From Cesiribacter sp. SM1 (lineage in GTDB: Bacteria; Bacteroidota; Bacteroidia; Cytophagales; Cyclobacteriaceae), in assembly GCF_020178975.1 (NCBI RefSeq), contig NZ_JAHXBU010000047.1, positions 124,001 through 188,000 of the forward strand: a DNA stretch of 64,000 nt, read 5' to 3'. A program made the translations under genes and the position numbers. Positions 16,957 to 25,996 of the stretch are shown here, piece by piece; within the stretch, counting starts at the first letter, position 1, and each line of letters begins with the position of its first letter. The notes under the pieces were generated by a model. The model did no database searches. It saw only the letters and a program-made list of their open reading frames with translations, and was not told the DNA's origin.

Positions 16957-18594
16957 ATGGTAGCCACTACAACTTTTGAAGAACAAGAAGACGCAAGGCT
17001 TCAGGAATTGCTTAGATATGCTATTCTGGATACACCGCAGGAGCAGGATTTTGAGGATGTGGTGAAGCTGGTTTCCTATATGTGCGAAGCTTCCATAGGG
17101 CTGGTGTCTTTTATTGATGAATGCAGGCAGTGGTTTAAGGCAAAAGTTGGTTGGGAGCAGTTTGAAACCTCCAGGGAGATTGCCTTTTGTGCTTACACAA
17201 TCAGGGGGGAGGGTATTTTAGAGGTGCCTGATACCTTGCTGGATGAACGCTTTAAAAATAACCCCCTGGTTACATCAGCACCAGGGGTGAGGTTTTATGC
17301 AGGGGTGCCGCTGGTGAGTCCGCGTGGCTACAAACTCGGTACTTTATGTGTGTTGGATCACAAGCCCCGTAAGCTTTCAGATAAGCAGGTCTTTGGCTTG
17401 GTTGTGTTGAGCAAGTACATTATAAAACTACTTGAGCTTCGCCTTAATAAACAGAATTTATTATTAAGTCAGCAACAGCATTCGAACCTGCAGGAGGAAA
17501 TGCAACGCCAGCAGCATGCACTTACCCGTGCACAGAGTGCAGCCAGTATCGGCATGTTTGAGTTAGACCTAAAGACCAATCTTATACAGGCTTCCGAAGG
17601 ATTTGCCAATCTTTTCGGACTAAAGCTGGCTGATGCGTACTTGACCGATGAGGTTCTTTCCTGCATTCATCCCGATGATGAACAAGCCTTTCGTGAATAT
17701 TTCAACAACCTTCTAAAAAGCAGTGAGAAGCGTCTGATGTATGACTACAGATGCAAAAAGAAAAACTCGGCACAGGAAGTTTGTATCCGCACAACGGGTG
17801 AAATTATCAGGAATAGAGCGGGTGAACCTTTAAAGATCATTGGTATAAAGCAGGATATTACTGAACAGAAGGGCTACGAAAAGAAGCTTGAAGATCAGAA
17901 CGCAGAGCTGATAAAGGTAAACGAGGAGCTGGATAACTTTGTGTACCGTGTATCACACGATCTTAGAGCACCTATTTCTTCCCTGCTGGGCCTGGTAGAG
18001 GTTATATCGGCAGAGCAGGATATTAGCACCATAAAAGAGATGCTCCTGCTGGTAAAAAAGACACTGGAGAAGCAAGATAAGTTTATCAAAGATATTCTTG
18101 ACTACTCCAGAAATGCCCGCCAGGAAGTGCAGTTCGTGGAAATAAACTTCAATGAGCTGCTGGAAGAGGTTTTTTCCCCTTTTGCTTACAGCCAGCCCGA
18201 AAAAGCCGAGTATTCTTTTGATGTTGAGCAGGATGCTCCTTTTTATACAGATGATTACCGCCTGAGCATCATTCTCAACAACCTGGTTTCTAACGCCTTC
18301 AAGTATCTTAAGCTAAACAGAGAAAATTCTTATGTGAAAGTCTATGTTAAAGCAAACCGTGCCGGGGCTACTATTGTGGTGGAAGATAATGGTATTGGCA
18401 TTGAGAAAAAGCACCAGGAGAAGGTATTTAATATGTTTTACCGTGCCACGGACCAGCACCCTGGCTCCGGCCTTGGGCTTTATATAGTAAAAGAAACAGT
18501 CTCTAAGCTTAAAGGAACCATTGGTATCACGTCTGAAAGTGGGTATGGAACTACCATAACCGTAGAACTGCCAAACCTGGCTCCCAATCATTAG
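16957..18594 (+). CDS. GAF-PAS sensor histidine kinase
   Basis: A 545-residue soluble kinase. Residues about 10-165 form a GAF domain of the same type as in the kinase at 2372 (DARLQELLRYAILDTPQEQ, VRFYAGVPLVSPRGYKLGTL). A Q-rich helix (about 168-195) leads to a PAS/PAC domain (about 192-305, ending KIIGIKQDITEQKGYEKK). After a short coiled coil comes HisKA with His334 in RVSHDLRAPISSLLG, then HATPase_c with NNLVSNAFKY, VEDNGIGI and GSGLGLYIVKETV. No response regulator is adjacent. The signal is unknown; the layout suggests a cytoplasmic sensor. Confidence 0.93.
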   Translation: MVATTTFEEQEDARLQELLRYAILDTPQEQDFEDVVKLVSYMCEASIGLVSFIDECRQWFKAKVGWEQFETSREIAFCAYTIRGEGILEVPDTLLDERFKNNPLVTSAPGVRFYAGVPLVSPRGYKLGTLCVLDHKPRKLSDKQVFGLVVLSKYIIKLLELRLNKQNLLLSQQQHSNLQEEMQRQQHALTRAQSAASIGMFELDLKTNLIQASEGFANLFGLKLADAYLTDEVLSCIHPDDEQAFREYFNNLLKSSEKRLMYDYRCKKKNSAQEVCIRTTGEIIRNRAGEPLKIIGIKQDITEQKGYEKKLEDQNAELIKVNEELDNFVYRVSHDLRAPISSLLGLVEVISAEQDISTIKEMLLLVKKTLEKQDKFIKDILDYSRNARQEVQFVEINFNELLEEVFSPFAYSQPEKAEYSFDVEQDAPFYTDDYRLSIILNNLVSNAFKYLKLNRENSYVKVYVKANRAGATIVVEDNGIGIEKKHQEKVFNMFYRATDQHPGSGLGLYIVKETVSKLKGTIGITSESGYGTTITVELPNLAPNH

Positions 18595-18632
18595 AAGAAC
18601 GAACTACAGGCAAGTTTAGCTGTAGCATATAA

Positions 18633-18661
18633 AAACAAAGGGAGCCCGCTGCTCCCTTTGT
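18633..18661. terminator. Bidirectional terminator between the kinase and the SDR gene
   Basis: Perfect ten-base stem CAAAGGGAGC / GCTCCCTTTG with a 5-base loop. The A run on the left gives a U tract for the minus-strand SDR transcript. Confidence 0.8.
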
Positions 18662-18683
18662 TGTATGCCACTCAAGGCTGTTT

Positions 18684-19571
18684 CTAAACCCGATCACGGG
18701 TTTTGCTGCCGGGCCAGCGTACTTCTGTGGCGCCTGCCATGGAGTGGCGCAGGTTGAGCTGACCTTCAGGCTGTTTCTTCATGCTTTCGTGTGCTTTTTC
18801 GCCCACGCTGCCTTTTGCCACCGTAATGCCACCATCGGCAAAGAAAAGTGCACCGGTAACAAAGGAGGCTTCGTCTGATGCCAGGAAGAGGTACACATTG
18901 GCCATTTCTTCCGGTGTGCCTCTGCGGCCCATTGGGGTAGCATTCACCATCAATTGTTCATCTTCCTTAGCCATGGGACCCTCTTCTTTTCGGGTCCAGG
19001 CGGTATCGATGGCACCCGGGCATACACAGTTTGCCCGTACCCCATGCTGCGACTGCTCTACAGCCACCCCTTTCATAAAGGCATGAATGAAACCTTTTGT
19101 GCCACCATAGGGCGTGTTCTTGGCAATACCCAGCTGCCCTGCCTCTGAGCCCGCCGATACAATGCAGCCCTGTGTTTTTTGCAGTTCTGGCAGGGCCATG
19201 CGTGTCATCATAAAGCAGCTGCGGATGTTGTTTCGCAACAGGTTGTCAAATACCTCAATGTCGTACTGCTGCAGTTCTTTCATATCCGGGAATACGCCGG
19301 CATTGTTAATCAGGATGTCTAATTTTCCGAACTTCTCAACCGCCAGCCGTACGCAGCGCATGGCATCGTCGGCATCGGCAACATCGCCCATAAAGCCGGC
19401 AGCCTGGCCGCCTTCTTCTGTAATTTCCTGCACTACCTCGTTTACAGGATCCTCTGGCATGCCTGCCACCATTACCTTAGCACCCTCGCGGGCAAATTTC
19501 TTGCAAATGGCTTCACCTATGCCGGTGGCGCCACCGGTTACTATTGCTACTTTACCTAAAAGTCTTTCCAT
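18684..19571 (-). CDS. Short-chain dehydrogenase/reductase
   Basis: A 295-residue classical SDR. The cofactor motif TGGATGIG lies at residues 12-19, the NNAG motif near 89, and the catalytic YxxxK as YGGTK near 155 with an upstream Ser in IVSAGSEAG. NCVCPGAIDTAW and VTGALFFADGGI complete the fold. The absence of an Asp/Arg-rich loop does not settle NAD versus NADP. A tail of about 40 extra residues, rich in charged residues, follows the core. The substrate cannot be inferred. Monocistronic with a terminator. Confidence 0.92.
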   Translation of the reverse strand: MERLLGKVAIVTGGATGIGEAICKKFAREGAKVMVAGMPEDPVNEVVQEITEEGGQAAGFMGDVADADDAMRCVRLAVEKFGKLDILINNAGVFPDMKELQQYDIEVFDNLLRNNIRSCFMMTRMALPELQKTQGCIVSAGSEAGQLGIAKNTPYGGTKGFIHAFMKGVAVEQSQHGVRANCVCPGAIDTAWTRKEEGPMAKEDEQLMVNATPMGRRGTPEEMANVYLFLASDEASFVTGALFFADGGITVAKGSVGEKAHESMKKQPEGQLNLRHSMAGATEVRWPGSKTRDRV

Positions 19572-19938
19572 GGTTTTATAATTTTCTGTTTAAAAAAGTA
19601 ATCATAAAAAGAAATTAAAAGCAGGGGCTATGGTTTGTGGCTGGCTGTAAAAAATTTGTTAAACCTTTGTGCATGAGTAATAAAGAATGCACACTGCAGG
19701 GATTTTGCCGTGCCCTTTCCTGTATTTTGAATGCTCTCTTACCCTGTAAAGCCATTGGCAGCTGCACTAAACCTAACTTTGAGACGTTAAGAGCCAAAGG
19801 CCAGTACTGCCACATTTTTAACAGGCATTTAAGTGTAAAAGAGAACAGGAATTGATTTATATCATATTTTCCGCTTTTACCTAAATCTAAATTGCAGCCT
19901 TTTTGAACAGCTACTGATCATACAGACCCAAATCAAAC
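19572..19938. other. Intergenic stretch without a gene
   Basis: Between divergent SDR and hemolysin III genes. A 72-codon open frame from 19637 starts with GTG, has an implausible cysteine-rich composition and no homology I recognise. I see promoter-like AT-rich sequence only. Confidence 0.5.
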
Positions 19939-20574
19939 ATGCATATAACACATCAGCTTAAAGAAGAAATTGCCAACGCCCTTACCCATGGCATAGGCAT
20001 ACTGGCCGGCGCCGTTGGCGGTGCGGTGCTTATTACACTGGCAGCGCTCTATGGAGATGTGTGGCAGATTATAAGCGCTGCAGTGTTTGTGGCTGCGCTG
20101 GTGTTGCTCTATACAGCCTCTACCTTATACCATGCCATACAGCATGCCGTCGCAAAATCGCGCCTGAAGGTGCTGGACCACTGCGCCATCTTTATACTTA
20201 TTGCCGGTACCTACACCCCCTTTACGCTGGTTACCCTAAAAGGCGCATGGGGCTGGAGCCTGTTTGGTGTTGCTTGGGGGCTGGCAGCCCTGGGCGTAGT
20301 TTTCAAGCTTTTCTTCACCGGCCGTTATGAGAAGCTTTCTACCGCCATATACATAGCCATGGGTTGGATGGTGCTCGTTGCCATGAAGCCACTGCTTGAG
20401 GCCCTGCCGCTGCAAAACTTTTTATGGTTGCTGGCAGGAGGTTTATTTTATACGGCTGGTACTTATTTCTATCATAAGGATAATCGCCTGAAGTACGGTC
20501 ATGCTATATGGCACTTGTTTGTGCTAGGTGGCAGCGTTTGCCATTTTGTGGCCGTTATGCTGCAAGTTGTATAA
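19939..20574 (+). CDS. Hemolysin III / PAQR family membrane protein
   Basis: A 211-residue integral membrane protein with seven hydrophobic segments. PAQR/hemolysin III hallmarks are present: EEIANALTHGIGILAG at the start, STLYHAIQHAV, DHCAIFILIAGTYTPFTL, GGLFYTAGTYFYHKD and HAIWHLFVLGGSVCHFVAV. The conserved Asp and three His form a presumed metal site as in adiponectin receptors, suggesting hydrolase activity in the membrane. Despite the historic name, haemolysis is not established for most members. Single gene; no terminator is obvious. Confidence 0.93.
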   Translation: MHITHQLKEEIANALTHGIGILAGAVGGAVLITLAALYGDVWQIISAAVFVAALVLLYTASTLYHAIQHAVAKSRLKVLDHCAIFILIAGTYTPFTLVTLKGAWGWSLFGVAWGLAALGVVFKLFFTGRYEKLSTAIYIAMGWMVLVAMKPLLEALPLQNFLWLLAGGLFYTAGTYFYHKDNRLKYGHAIWHLFVLGGSVCHFVAVMLQVV

Positions 20575-20635
20575 CTATAGGTTCCGCTTATGGTGTGCTG
20601 AAGGCTTAGCAATCAAAAAATACTCACTTAAGTTA

Positions 20636-21406
20636 TTAAGATTTAAAAGTGACTAACCTTATTGGCACTTTTAGTTGTGCGGCAAAATAACTGCCACGAC
20701 TGCCCAGTCGCGCACTGAAAGTGTCTCTGCCCCTGTATTCCTTTATCTCCATTTCGGCAACACGCCTTAACCCCTGGTTGTACAACAGTGTAAGGTGGAG
20801 TTTGTCTCGCTTGCGGTTGTAGAACTGGAGGGATAGGCCGCCAAATACAGAAAAATTCTGAAAGTGCTGCGGCAGGATGTAGTGCCTTACAAATATTTGT
20901 TGCCCATAATTAACACTTTCTATGCCTTCTGTTGTTGTTACGTGGCTCAGGCTAATGCCGGTTATGGCTTTGAGCCTGAAAAGAGCCAGGAAATAATAGC
21001 CATGCGCAGTGCTGTTTTTGCCGAAGAATTTTGGGCGCTCACTCATCGGGAAGAGGCGTACATCCTTAAGTAACCATTCTATGGCGAGCGGAAATTCACT
21101 TTGTTCTATGCTTGCGGCGTAACGGTGGCTACCGTACAGGCTATAGTTGATATCGATCCTGCTGTTTTGGTACCCGGCGTAAATGTCTGTCTTATTATTA
21201 GCTCTATAGAAAAATTCAATTCCCCAGCCTAAATACAAGTTATGGTTATTATACCGGAAGGCCGTATGCTGGTCTTTGTGTATCAGGTGTTCTACAGGAG
21301 AATTGAGCAGCATGCCGGGCCTGAAGTAAAGTTCCTTTTGTGCAAAGGCGGTTGTGATGATACCAAGGCAAAAGATCAGGCAGCTTAGTTTCTTAGGCAG
21401 GTGCAT
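20636..21406 (-). CDS. Outer-membrane beta-barrel-like protein
   Basis: A 256-residue protein with a cleavable signal peptide (residues 1-22, cut after AFA) and a mature part of alternating amphipathic strands rich in aromatic residues (LYLGWGIEFFYRANNKTDIYAGY). This suggests a barrel of 8 to 12 strands. The last residues (LKVPIRLVTFKS) do not end in the usual aromatic. I cannot name the family. It is divergent from the radical SAM gene; the function is unknown. Confidence 0.75.
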   Translation of the reverse strand: MHLPKKLSCLIFCLGIITTAFAQKELYFRPGMLLNSPVEHLIHKDQHTAFRYNNHNLYLGWGIEFFYRANNKTDIYAGYQNSRIDINYSLYGSHRYAASIEQSEFPLAIEWLLKDVRLFPMSERPKFFGKNSTAHGYYFLALFRLKAITGISLSHVTTTEGIESVNYGQQIFVRHYILPQHFQNFSVFGGLSLQFYNRKRDKLHLTLLYNQGLRRVAEMEIKEYRGRDTFSARLGSRGSYFAAQLKVPIRLVTFKS

Positions 21407-21528
21407 GGCGTATTGATAAGGTGCTTCTGTTGTGGATGTATTGTTATAACTGCTTCCAACATTGTGTTATTGCTCTCCTTGTTGATCAAATGTTTTTTCC
21501 CCTGCCCCCTCTTCTGTACCTTTACCAC

Positions 21529-22521
21529 ATGCGTTTAGTTCGCCACCCTGTACTCTGCAACTACTATGTAACCTACCGCTGCAATGCCAGCTGTAGCTTT
21601 TGCGATATATGGGAGCGCCCTTCACCCTATGTTACGCCGGAGCAGGTTAAACAAAATCTGGAGCAGCTGCGCAAACTGGGCGTGAGGGTAATAGATTTTA
21701 CAGGTGGCGAACCCCTGCTGCACCGCCAGATAGATGAACTGCTGCGGCTGGCCAAGAGCATTGGCTTTATCACCACCCTTACCACCAATGGCCTGCTGTA
21801 CCCCAAATGGGCACAGCGCCTGCGGGGGCTGGTAGATATGCTGCATTTTTCCCTTGATTCTCCCCATAAAGAGGAGCATGACACCAGCCGGGGAGTTGCC
21901 TGCTATGATTTTGTGGTAGAAAGCATTAAGGTTGCGAAAAGCCTGGGTGAGCGGCCTGATATACTGTTTACTGTGATGGAAAGCAATGTGCACCAGATCG
22001 GGGAGGTGTACGATAAATTTAGCAGACCCAACGGGCTGGTACTTATCCTGAATCCCATCTTTAATTATAACCAGGTAGCTACCGGGGGCGGCCTTTCTGC
22101 CCAAAGCCTGCAGGCGCTTAAGCGCTGGGGCCGAAAGCCAGGGGTATACCTGAATGAAGGTTTTGTAGGCCTGCGGCAGGATGGCGGTAACAAAGTGGAA
22201 GATCCTGTGTGCCTGGCAGGGAGTACTACAGTGGTGATTTCTCCTGAAAACAAGCTGGTATTGCCCTGTTATCACCTGGGCCTGCAGGAGTTTCCGATAG
22301 AGGGAGCGCTTTACGCGCTTTACAGGTCGGAAGCCGTTCAGGAGCTTATTGCTCAGGAGGGGCGGCTGCCACAGTGCCAGGGCTGTACCATTAACTGTTA
22401 TATGCAACCTTCCTTTGCTGTAAAAGTGAATAAATACTTCTGGCAGGCCCTGCCCAGTACTTTAAAATACAACCTGATGAAAGGCACCTGGAAAGGGCTT
22501 TTCAGGCAAAAAGCACTCTAA
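21529..22521 (+). CDS. Radical SAM protein with SPASM-like C-terminal cysteines
   Basis: Taken from ATG 21529 (330 residues), because the conserved part begins at MRLVRHPVLCNYYVTYRCNA and the extension upstream is unlike family members. The iron-sulfur motif CNASCSFC lies near residue 19, DFTGGEPLLH near 55 binds SAM, and DMLHFSLDSP follows. The C-terminal quarter has several cysteines (CLAGS, LPCYH, CQGCTINCY) that could hold an auxiliary cluster. A TACCTTTA box ends 5 bases before the ATG, hinting at a leaderless message. The modified substrate is unknown; no peptide precursor is seen nearby. It precedes nqrF with a 144-base gap. Confidence 0.85.
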   Translation: MRLVRHPVLCNYYVTYRCNASCSFCDIWERPSPYVTPEQVKQNLEQLRKLGVRVIDFTGGEPLLHRQIDELLRLAKSIGFITTLTTNGLLYPKWAQRLRGLVDMLHFSLDSPHKEEHDTSRGVACYDFVVESIKVAKSLGERPDILFTVMESNVHQIGEVYDKFSRPNGLVLILNPIFNYNQVATGGGLSAQSLQALKRWGRKPGVYLNEGFVGLRQDGGNKVEDPVCLAGSTTVVISPENKLVLPCYHLGLQEFPIEGALYALYRSEAVQELIAQEGRLPQCQGCTINCYMQPSFAVKVNKYFWQALPSTLKYNLMKGTWKGLFRQKAL

Positions 22522-22619
22522 AGCCAAATGCCAGGAAAAGCCGAACAACCGCTTAAAAAGCAGTGTTCAATACGTAGGAAAAAAACTGAACTTTACTGAT
22601 TTAATTGCCCTTTGTTGGG

Positions 22620-22627
22620 TATATTTG
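22620..22627 (+). promoter_or_regulatory. -7 promoter box of nqrF (TATATTTG)
   Basis: Perfect TAnnTTTG match 38 bases before the nqrF ATG. No clear -33 element is seen at the standard distance. Confidence 0.5.
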
Positions 22628-22665
22628 CGCCAAATTAGATCTTAAACCCATTTTAAGAGAAATAC

Positions 22666-23967
22666 ATGAGTCCAGAAATCATTGCTGCCATTGTTGCGTT
22701 TGCTGTGGTTATTTTGCTCCTTGTGCTGATCCTGTTGTTCGCTCAGTCCAAGCTAGTGCAGTCCGGAGACGTACGCATTGTGGTGAATGGCGACGAAAAT
22801 GAGCCAATGGTAGTATCGGCAGGTGGTACGCTCCTGAGCACCCTGTCGGCGCAGAAAGTGTTTTTGCCTTCTGCCTGTGGTGGTGGCGGTACCTGTGCCA
22901 TGTGTAAATGCGTGGTAGAAGAAGGTGCCGGCGAAGTGCTACCCACAGAGGTTGGCCACTTAAGCCGTACCGAGCAGCGCGAAAACGTACGCCTGGCCTG
23001 CCAGGTAAAGGTGAAGAACGATATGCGCATTCGCATACCGGAAGAGATCTTCGGTATCAAGAAGTGGGAGTGCGAAGTGGTATCGAACTACAACGTTTCT
23101 ACCTTCATCAAAGAGTTTGTGGTGCGCCTGCCGGAAGGTGAAAGCATGCACTTCGAGCCGGGTGGTTACATCCAGATCGACGTTCCTGCCATCACGGTTA
23201 ACTTCAAGGACATGGACATCACGCCTAAGCCTGAGCTGAACCACAAGCCAGACGTTTATAAGTCTGACTGGGATAAGTTCCAGATGTGGGGCCTGACCAT
23301 GAAGAACGATGAGCCGCTGTTCCGCGCTTACTCCATGGCTAACCACCCTGCCGAGGGAGACATCGTTATGCTTACCATCCGTATTGCCACACCACCATGG
23401 GACCGTGCCAATAACCGCTGGATGGATGTAAACCCTGGCGTTTGCTCTTCTTATGTATTCTCTCGCAAACCTGGCGATAAAGTAACTATTTCCGGTCCTT
23501 ACGGTGAGTTCCACATCAACCCAACCAAGCGTGAGATGATCTACATTGGTGGTGGTGCTGGTATGGCTCCGCTGCGTTCGCACATCTTCCACCTGTTCCA
23601 TACAGAGAAGACCGACCGCAAAGTGAGCTACTGGTACGGTGGCCGCTCTAAAAAAGAGCTTTTCTACACCAACCACTTCCGTAGTATTGAGAAGGACTTC
23701 CCGAACTTCCGCTTCTACATTGGCCTTTCCGAACCACTACCGGAAGACAACTGGCAGGTGAAAAAGGCGCTGGACGATAGCGGCGATGGTTATGTTGGCT
23801 TTATTCACCAGGTGCTGTTCGATAACTACCTGAAGACTCATCCCGAGCCAGATGAAATTGAGTACTACCTCTGCGGACCTCCAATGATGAACGCTGCGGT
23901 ACTTAAAATGCTCGACGATATGGGTGTACCTAAAGAAAATATCCGCTTCGACGACTTCGGTGGTTAA
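22666..23967 (+). CDS. nqrF: Na+-translocating NADH:quinone reductase subunit F
   Basis: A 433-residue NqrF, the NADH-oxidising entry subunit of Na+-NQR. It has an N-terminal membrane anchor (residues about 3-27), then a [2Fe-2S] ferredoxin domain with [19 protein letters not shown]. The FAD domain follows with [13 protein letters not shown], and the NADH domain contains [15 protein letters not shown] and ends with [19 protein letters not shown]. Codon use is strongly biased to C-ending codons, as in highly expressed genes. The other subunits (A-E) are not beside it in this window, so nqrF is separated from them or they lie elsewhere. Terminated at 23987-24016. Confidence 0.96.
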   Translation: MSPEIIAAIVAFAVVILLLVLILLFAQSKLVQSGDVRIVVNGDENEPMVVSAGGTLLSTLSAQKVFLPSACGGGGTCAMCKCVVEEGAGEVLPTEVGHLSRTEQRENVRLACQVKVKNDMRIRIPEEIFGIKKWECEVVSNYNVSTFIKEFVVRLPEGESMHFEPGGYIQIDVPAITVNFKDMDITPKPELNHKPDVYKSDWDKFQMWGLTMKNDEPLFRAYSMANHPAEGDIVMLTIRIATPPWDRANNRWMDVNPGVCSSYVFSRKPGDKVTISGPYGEFHINPTKREMIYIGGGAGMAPLRSHIFHLFHTEKTDRKVSYWYGGRSKKELFYTNHFRSIEKDFPNFRFYIGLSEPLPEDNWQVKKALDDSGDGYVGFIHQVLFDNYLKTHPEPDEIEYYLCGPPMMNAAVLKMLDDMGVPKENIRFDDFGG

Positions 23968-23986
23968 TTTGCGGTAACGTTAAAAG

Positions 23987-24016
23987 AAAGCCTCTCCCGG
24001 TAAAGGAGAGGCTTCT
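23987..24016 (+). terminator. Terminator after nqrF
   Basis: Nine-base stem AGCCTCTCC / GGAGAGGCT with a 7-base loop followed by TCTTTATTTT. Confidence 0.8.
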
Positions 24017-24140
24017 TTATTTTATTGGCTTGATGAATAAGCTTTTCAGGCAGTATGCAGGTTAAAAACGCTTCCTGCTGATAGTAACTTTTTATAAAGG
24101 GCTACAGCTTAGAAAATGCATCTGTACAGCCTGATTGTGG

Positions 24141-24770
24141 CTATACTGCTTTTTCCAGGCCATTAATATCATTGCCGGTGAGCAGCTGTACATTGCGGGT
24201 GATTTTTTCTATTGGCCAGTCCCACCAGCGTATGTTGAGGAGACGTGAGGTATCCTGCTCACTAAAGCGCCTGCGGATCGTAACAGCAGGATTACCTGCA
24301 ACAATGGTATATGGTGGTACATCTTTGGTTACAACAGCATAAGCGCCAATAATGGCACCATCACCAATGCTTACACCCGGCATAATGGCGGCTTTATAGC
24401 CTAGCCACACATCGTTACCAATAACAGTATTGCCTTTGGATGGGTAAGCCTTGCCCTCCATGGCCTCCTGCCAGCCCTGCCCGAATATAGCAAAGGGGTA
24501 ACTGGAGATGGCGTTGGTCAGGTGATTGGCGCCATTCATGATGAACTGTACATCTGAAGCGATCATACAGAATTTGCCAATAATGAGCTTATCGCCCGTA
24601 AAGTCAAAAAGGTATCTTACATTCTTCCTGAAATTATCAACACTCCTGAAATCATCGTAGTAGGTGTAATCGCCTATGCTGATGTTAGGAGCTTTAATGA
24701 TATTCTTCAGAAAGCAAAGCTTATCATAATGCTTTAGAGGAAAGGCGGTAGCGGGATCAGGTCCTGTCAT
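24141..24770 (-). CDS. Vat-like xenobiotic O-acetyltransferase (left-handed beta helix)
   Basis: A 209-residue hexapeptide-repeat acyltransferase. It resembles the Vat streptogramin A acetyltransferases over its length: the GPDP start, SIGDYTYYDD, IIGKFCMIASDVQFIMNGANH with the catalytic His, YPFAIFGQGW, and TVIGNDVWLGYKAAIMPGV. Further matches are IGDGAIIGAYAVVTKDV, AGNPA and the tail RWWDWPIEKI. The Vat family acetylates the group A streptogramin hydroxyl. Related CatB-type enzymes acetylate chloramphenicol or have unknown substrates, so resistance is likely but not proven. Single gene on the minus strand, between nqrF and yidD. The 220-base upstream region is AT-rich. Confidence 0.85.
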   Translation of the reverse strand: MTGPDPATAFPLKHYDKLCFLKNIIKAPNISIGDYTYYDDFRSVDNFRKNVRYLFDFTGDKLIIGKFCMIASDVQFIMNGANHLTNAISSYPFAIFGQGWQEAMEGKAYPSKGNTVIGNDVWLGYKAAIMPGVSIGDGAIIGAYAVVTKDVPPYTIVAGNPAVTIRRRFSEQDTSRLLNIRWWDWPIEKITRNVQLLTGNDINGLEKAV

Positions 24771-24991
24771 AATCAGAAATAAATAGGATGGCTGGGAATT
24801 GGAGTAAGGCTAAAGTTATTGAAAACAGTATCTAATGTAGATGTATTGTATTGGATTATATAGGTAAGATATTGAATTCTATTACATAGCTCTAAAATAT
24901 TTTTCAGCTTATTCCTACAGGTATTGACGATAGAATAACTGCTCTGGAATTAAAAGCAAAGGATTGCCAGATAGCAGCAGCACTGCAGAAA

Positions 24992-25246
24992 TCAGTGGCT
25001 ATGGCTTTTACGTTTGGGTACGGGATCATAGCCGTGGGTGCCCCAGGGATGGCAGCGGCCTATGCGCTTAAGCCCCATCCAGGTGCCTTTAAATGGTCCC
25101 CACTCCTGTATGGCCTCTATCATGTAAGTAGAGCAGGTAGGGGTATGGCGGCAGCTCTGGCCCAGCAAAGGAGAGATGGCAAGCTGATAAAAACGTACCA
25201 GCCCTGTGAGTACAACAGCAATAAGCTTTTTCAGCAGTCGGATCAT
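24992..25246 (-). CDS. yidD: Membrane protein insertion efficiency factor YidD
   Basis: An 84-residue YidD. It has the usual amphipathic N-terminal helix and membrane-associated stretch ([11 protein letters not shown]), then [28 protein letters not shown] and a GYDPVP ending. The conserved cysteine set is intact. YidD helps the YidC/Sec insertion pathway. In many genomes it lies beside rnpA/yidC, but not here. Single gene with neighbours in both orientations. Confidence 0.95.
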   Translation of the reverse strand: MIRLLKKLIAVVLTGLVRFYQLAISPLLGQSCRHTPTCSTYMIEAIQEWGPFKGTWMGLKRIGRCHPWGTHGYDPVPKRKSHSH

Positions 25247-25295
25247 TACTTGTAAAAGCCTAAAGTAGCTACTTTTAGTTCAGATAAAAAAGAAA

Positions 25296-25320
25296 AGCTA
25301 CCGGTTGCAGACCGGTAGCT
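25296..25320 (-). terminator. Terminator after the lipoprotein gene
   Basis: Perfect ten-base stem AGCTACCGGT / ACCGGTAGCT with a 5-base loop. On the minus strand it is followed by TTTCTTTTTT. Confidence 0.85.
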
Positions 25321-25347
25321 TCAACCTATTTATAGGCCGGCTTCATA

Positions 25348-25932
25348 CTATTCAACTGTTACAGCCCAGGTAATATCCACATCTGTTTCTCCGTCGTTAA
25401 CAGTAGAGGTGGCTGACTTAATGTTTGGCTGATGTTTCAGCACCATCCTGAATGTGCCGCTGGCTGGTTCTCCGGTGGTCCAGGTGGTGGCAAGACCAAC
25501 CGGCTGATTATTGCTGTCGGTATCACCATAATCTACAGTGTTGCTGCGATTGCTAATGTTGCCGGTGCCGGTGGGGCTATCAAACAGCTGATCGCTCCAG
25601 CCAAAGAAAAACAAATGCTCAGCAGCTTCTTCCTGCACTTCCTCTGTGATATTCTCGCCATTCGGGCCATATAGTTCTATGGTGAGATCATATTCTGTAT
25701 TTGCCTGAAGCACAACCGGATCTACTACGGGTAATGTAGGGCCTTCGGGGTCTGTCCAGTCGAAAGTAAGTGCATCAGCACCATCGGCAGGCGTAAAAGT
25801 AAGGGTTACCTGGCTAATTACTTCTTCTTCGTTTTCAAGTGCTGGTACGTCGTCATCATCAGAACATGCCATCAGTACCACAAAGGGGAGCAGTAGCAGA
25901 ATAAATGAAAAAATGTTTTTTGCAGCTTTCAT
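25348..25932 (-). CDS. Lipoprotein of the TonB/Fur metal-uptake module
   Basis: A 194-residue lipoprotein. The signal peptide (residues 1-23) ends in a lipobox, LMAC, and the mature protein starts CSDDDD, a pattern typical of surface-sorted Bacteroidota lipoproteins. The rest is acidic and beta-rich (VTLTFTPADGADALTFDW, repeated TW/TFRM strands) without recognised domains. A TTGCA-N7-TGCAA element lies 17 bases before the start, the same as before the TonB receptor. It is therefore placed in the same regulon and probably helps metal capture at the surface. The exact ligand is unknown. Confidence 0.75.
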   Translation of the reverse strand: MKAAKNIFSFILLLLPFVVLMACSDDDDVPALENEEEVISQVTLTFTPADGADALTFDWTDPEGPTLPVVDPVVLQANTEYDLTIELYGPNGENITEEVQEEAAEHLFFFGWSDQLFDSPTGTGNISNRSNTVDYGDTDSNNQPVGLATTWTTGEPASGTFRMVLKHQPNIKSATSTVNDGETDVDITWAVTVE

Positions 25933-25949
25933 GATAAATAATTTAATTA

Positions 25950-25966
25950 TTGCAACAGTGATGCAA
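25950..25966 (-). promoter_or_regulatory. Candidate Fur-family operator, site 1
   Basis: TTGCAACAGTGATGCAA, an inverted repeat TTGCA-N7-TGCAA, 17 bases before the lipoprotein start codon and 30 bases after the TonB receptor stop. The same arms and spacing occur at 28559-28575. Confidence 0.55.
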
Positions 25967-25996
25967 ATATATAAAACTCATGGGAGTAAAAAAGTT

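Noticed and set aside
19637-19855. 72-codon plus-strand frame between the SDR and hemolysin III genes
   Set aside because: GTG start, improbable cysteine-rich composition and no family similarity.
21421-21528. N-terminal extension of the radical SAM protein
   Set aside because: The additional 36 residues are hydrophobic and not shared with radical SAM starts, and the -7-like box lies within this stretch.
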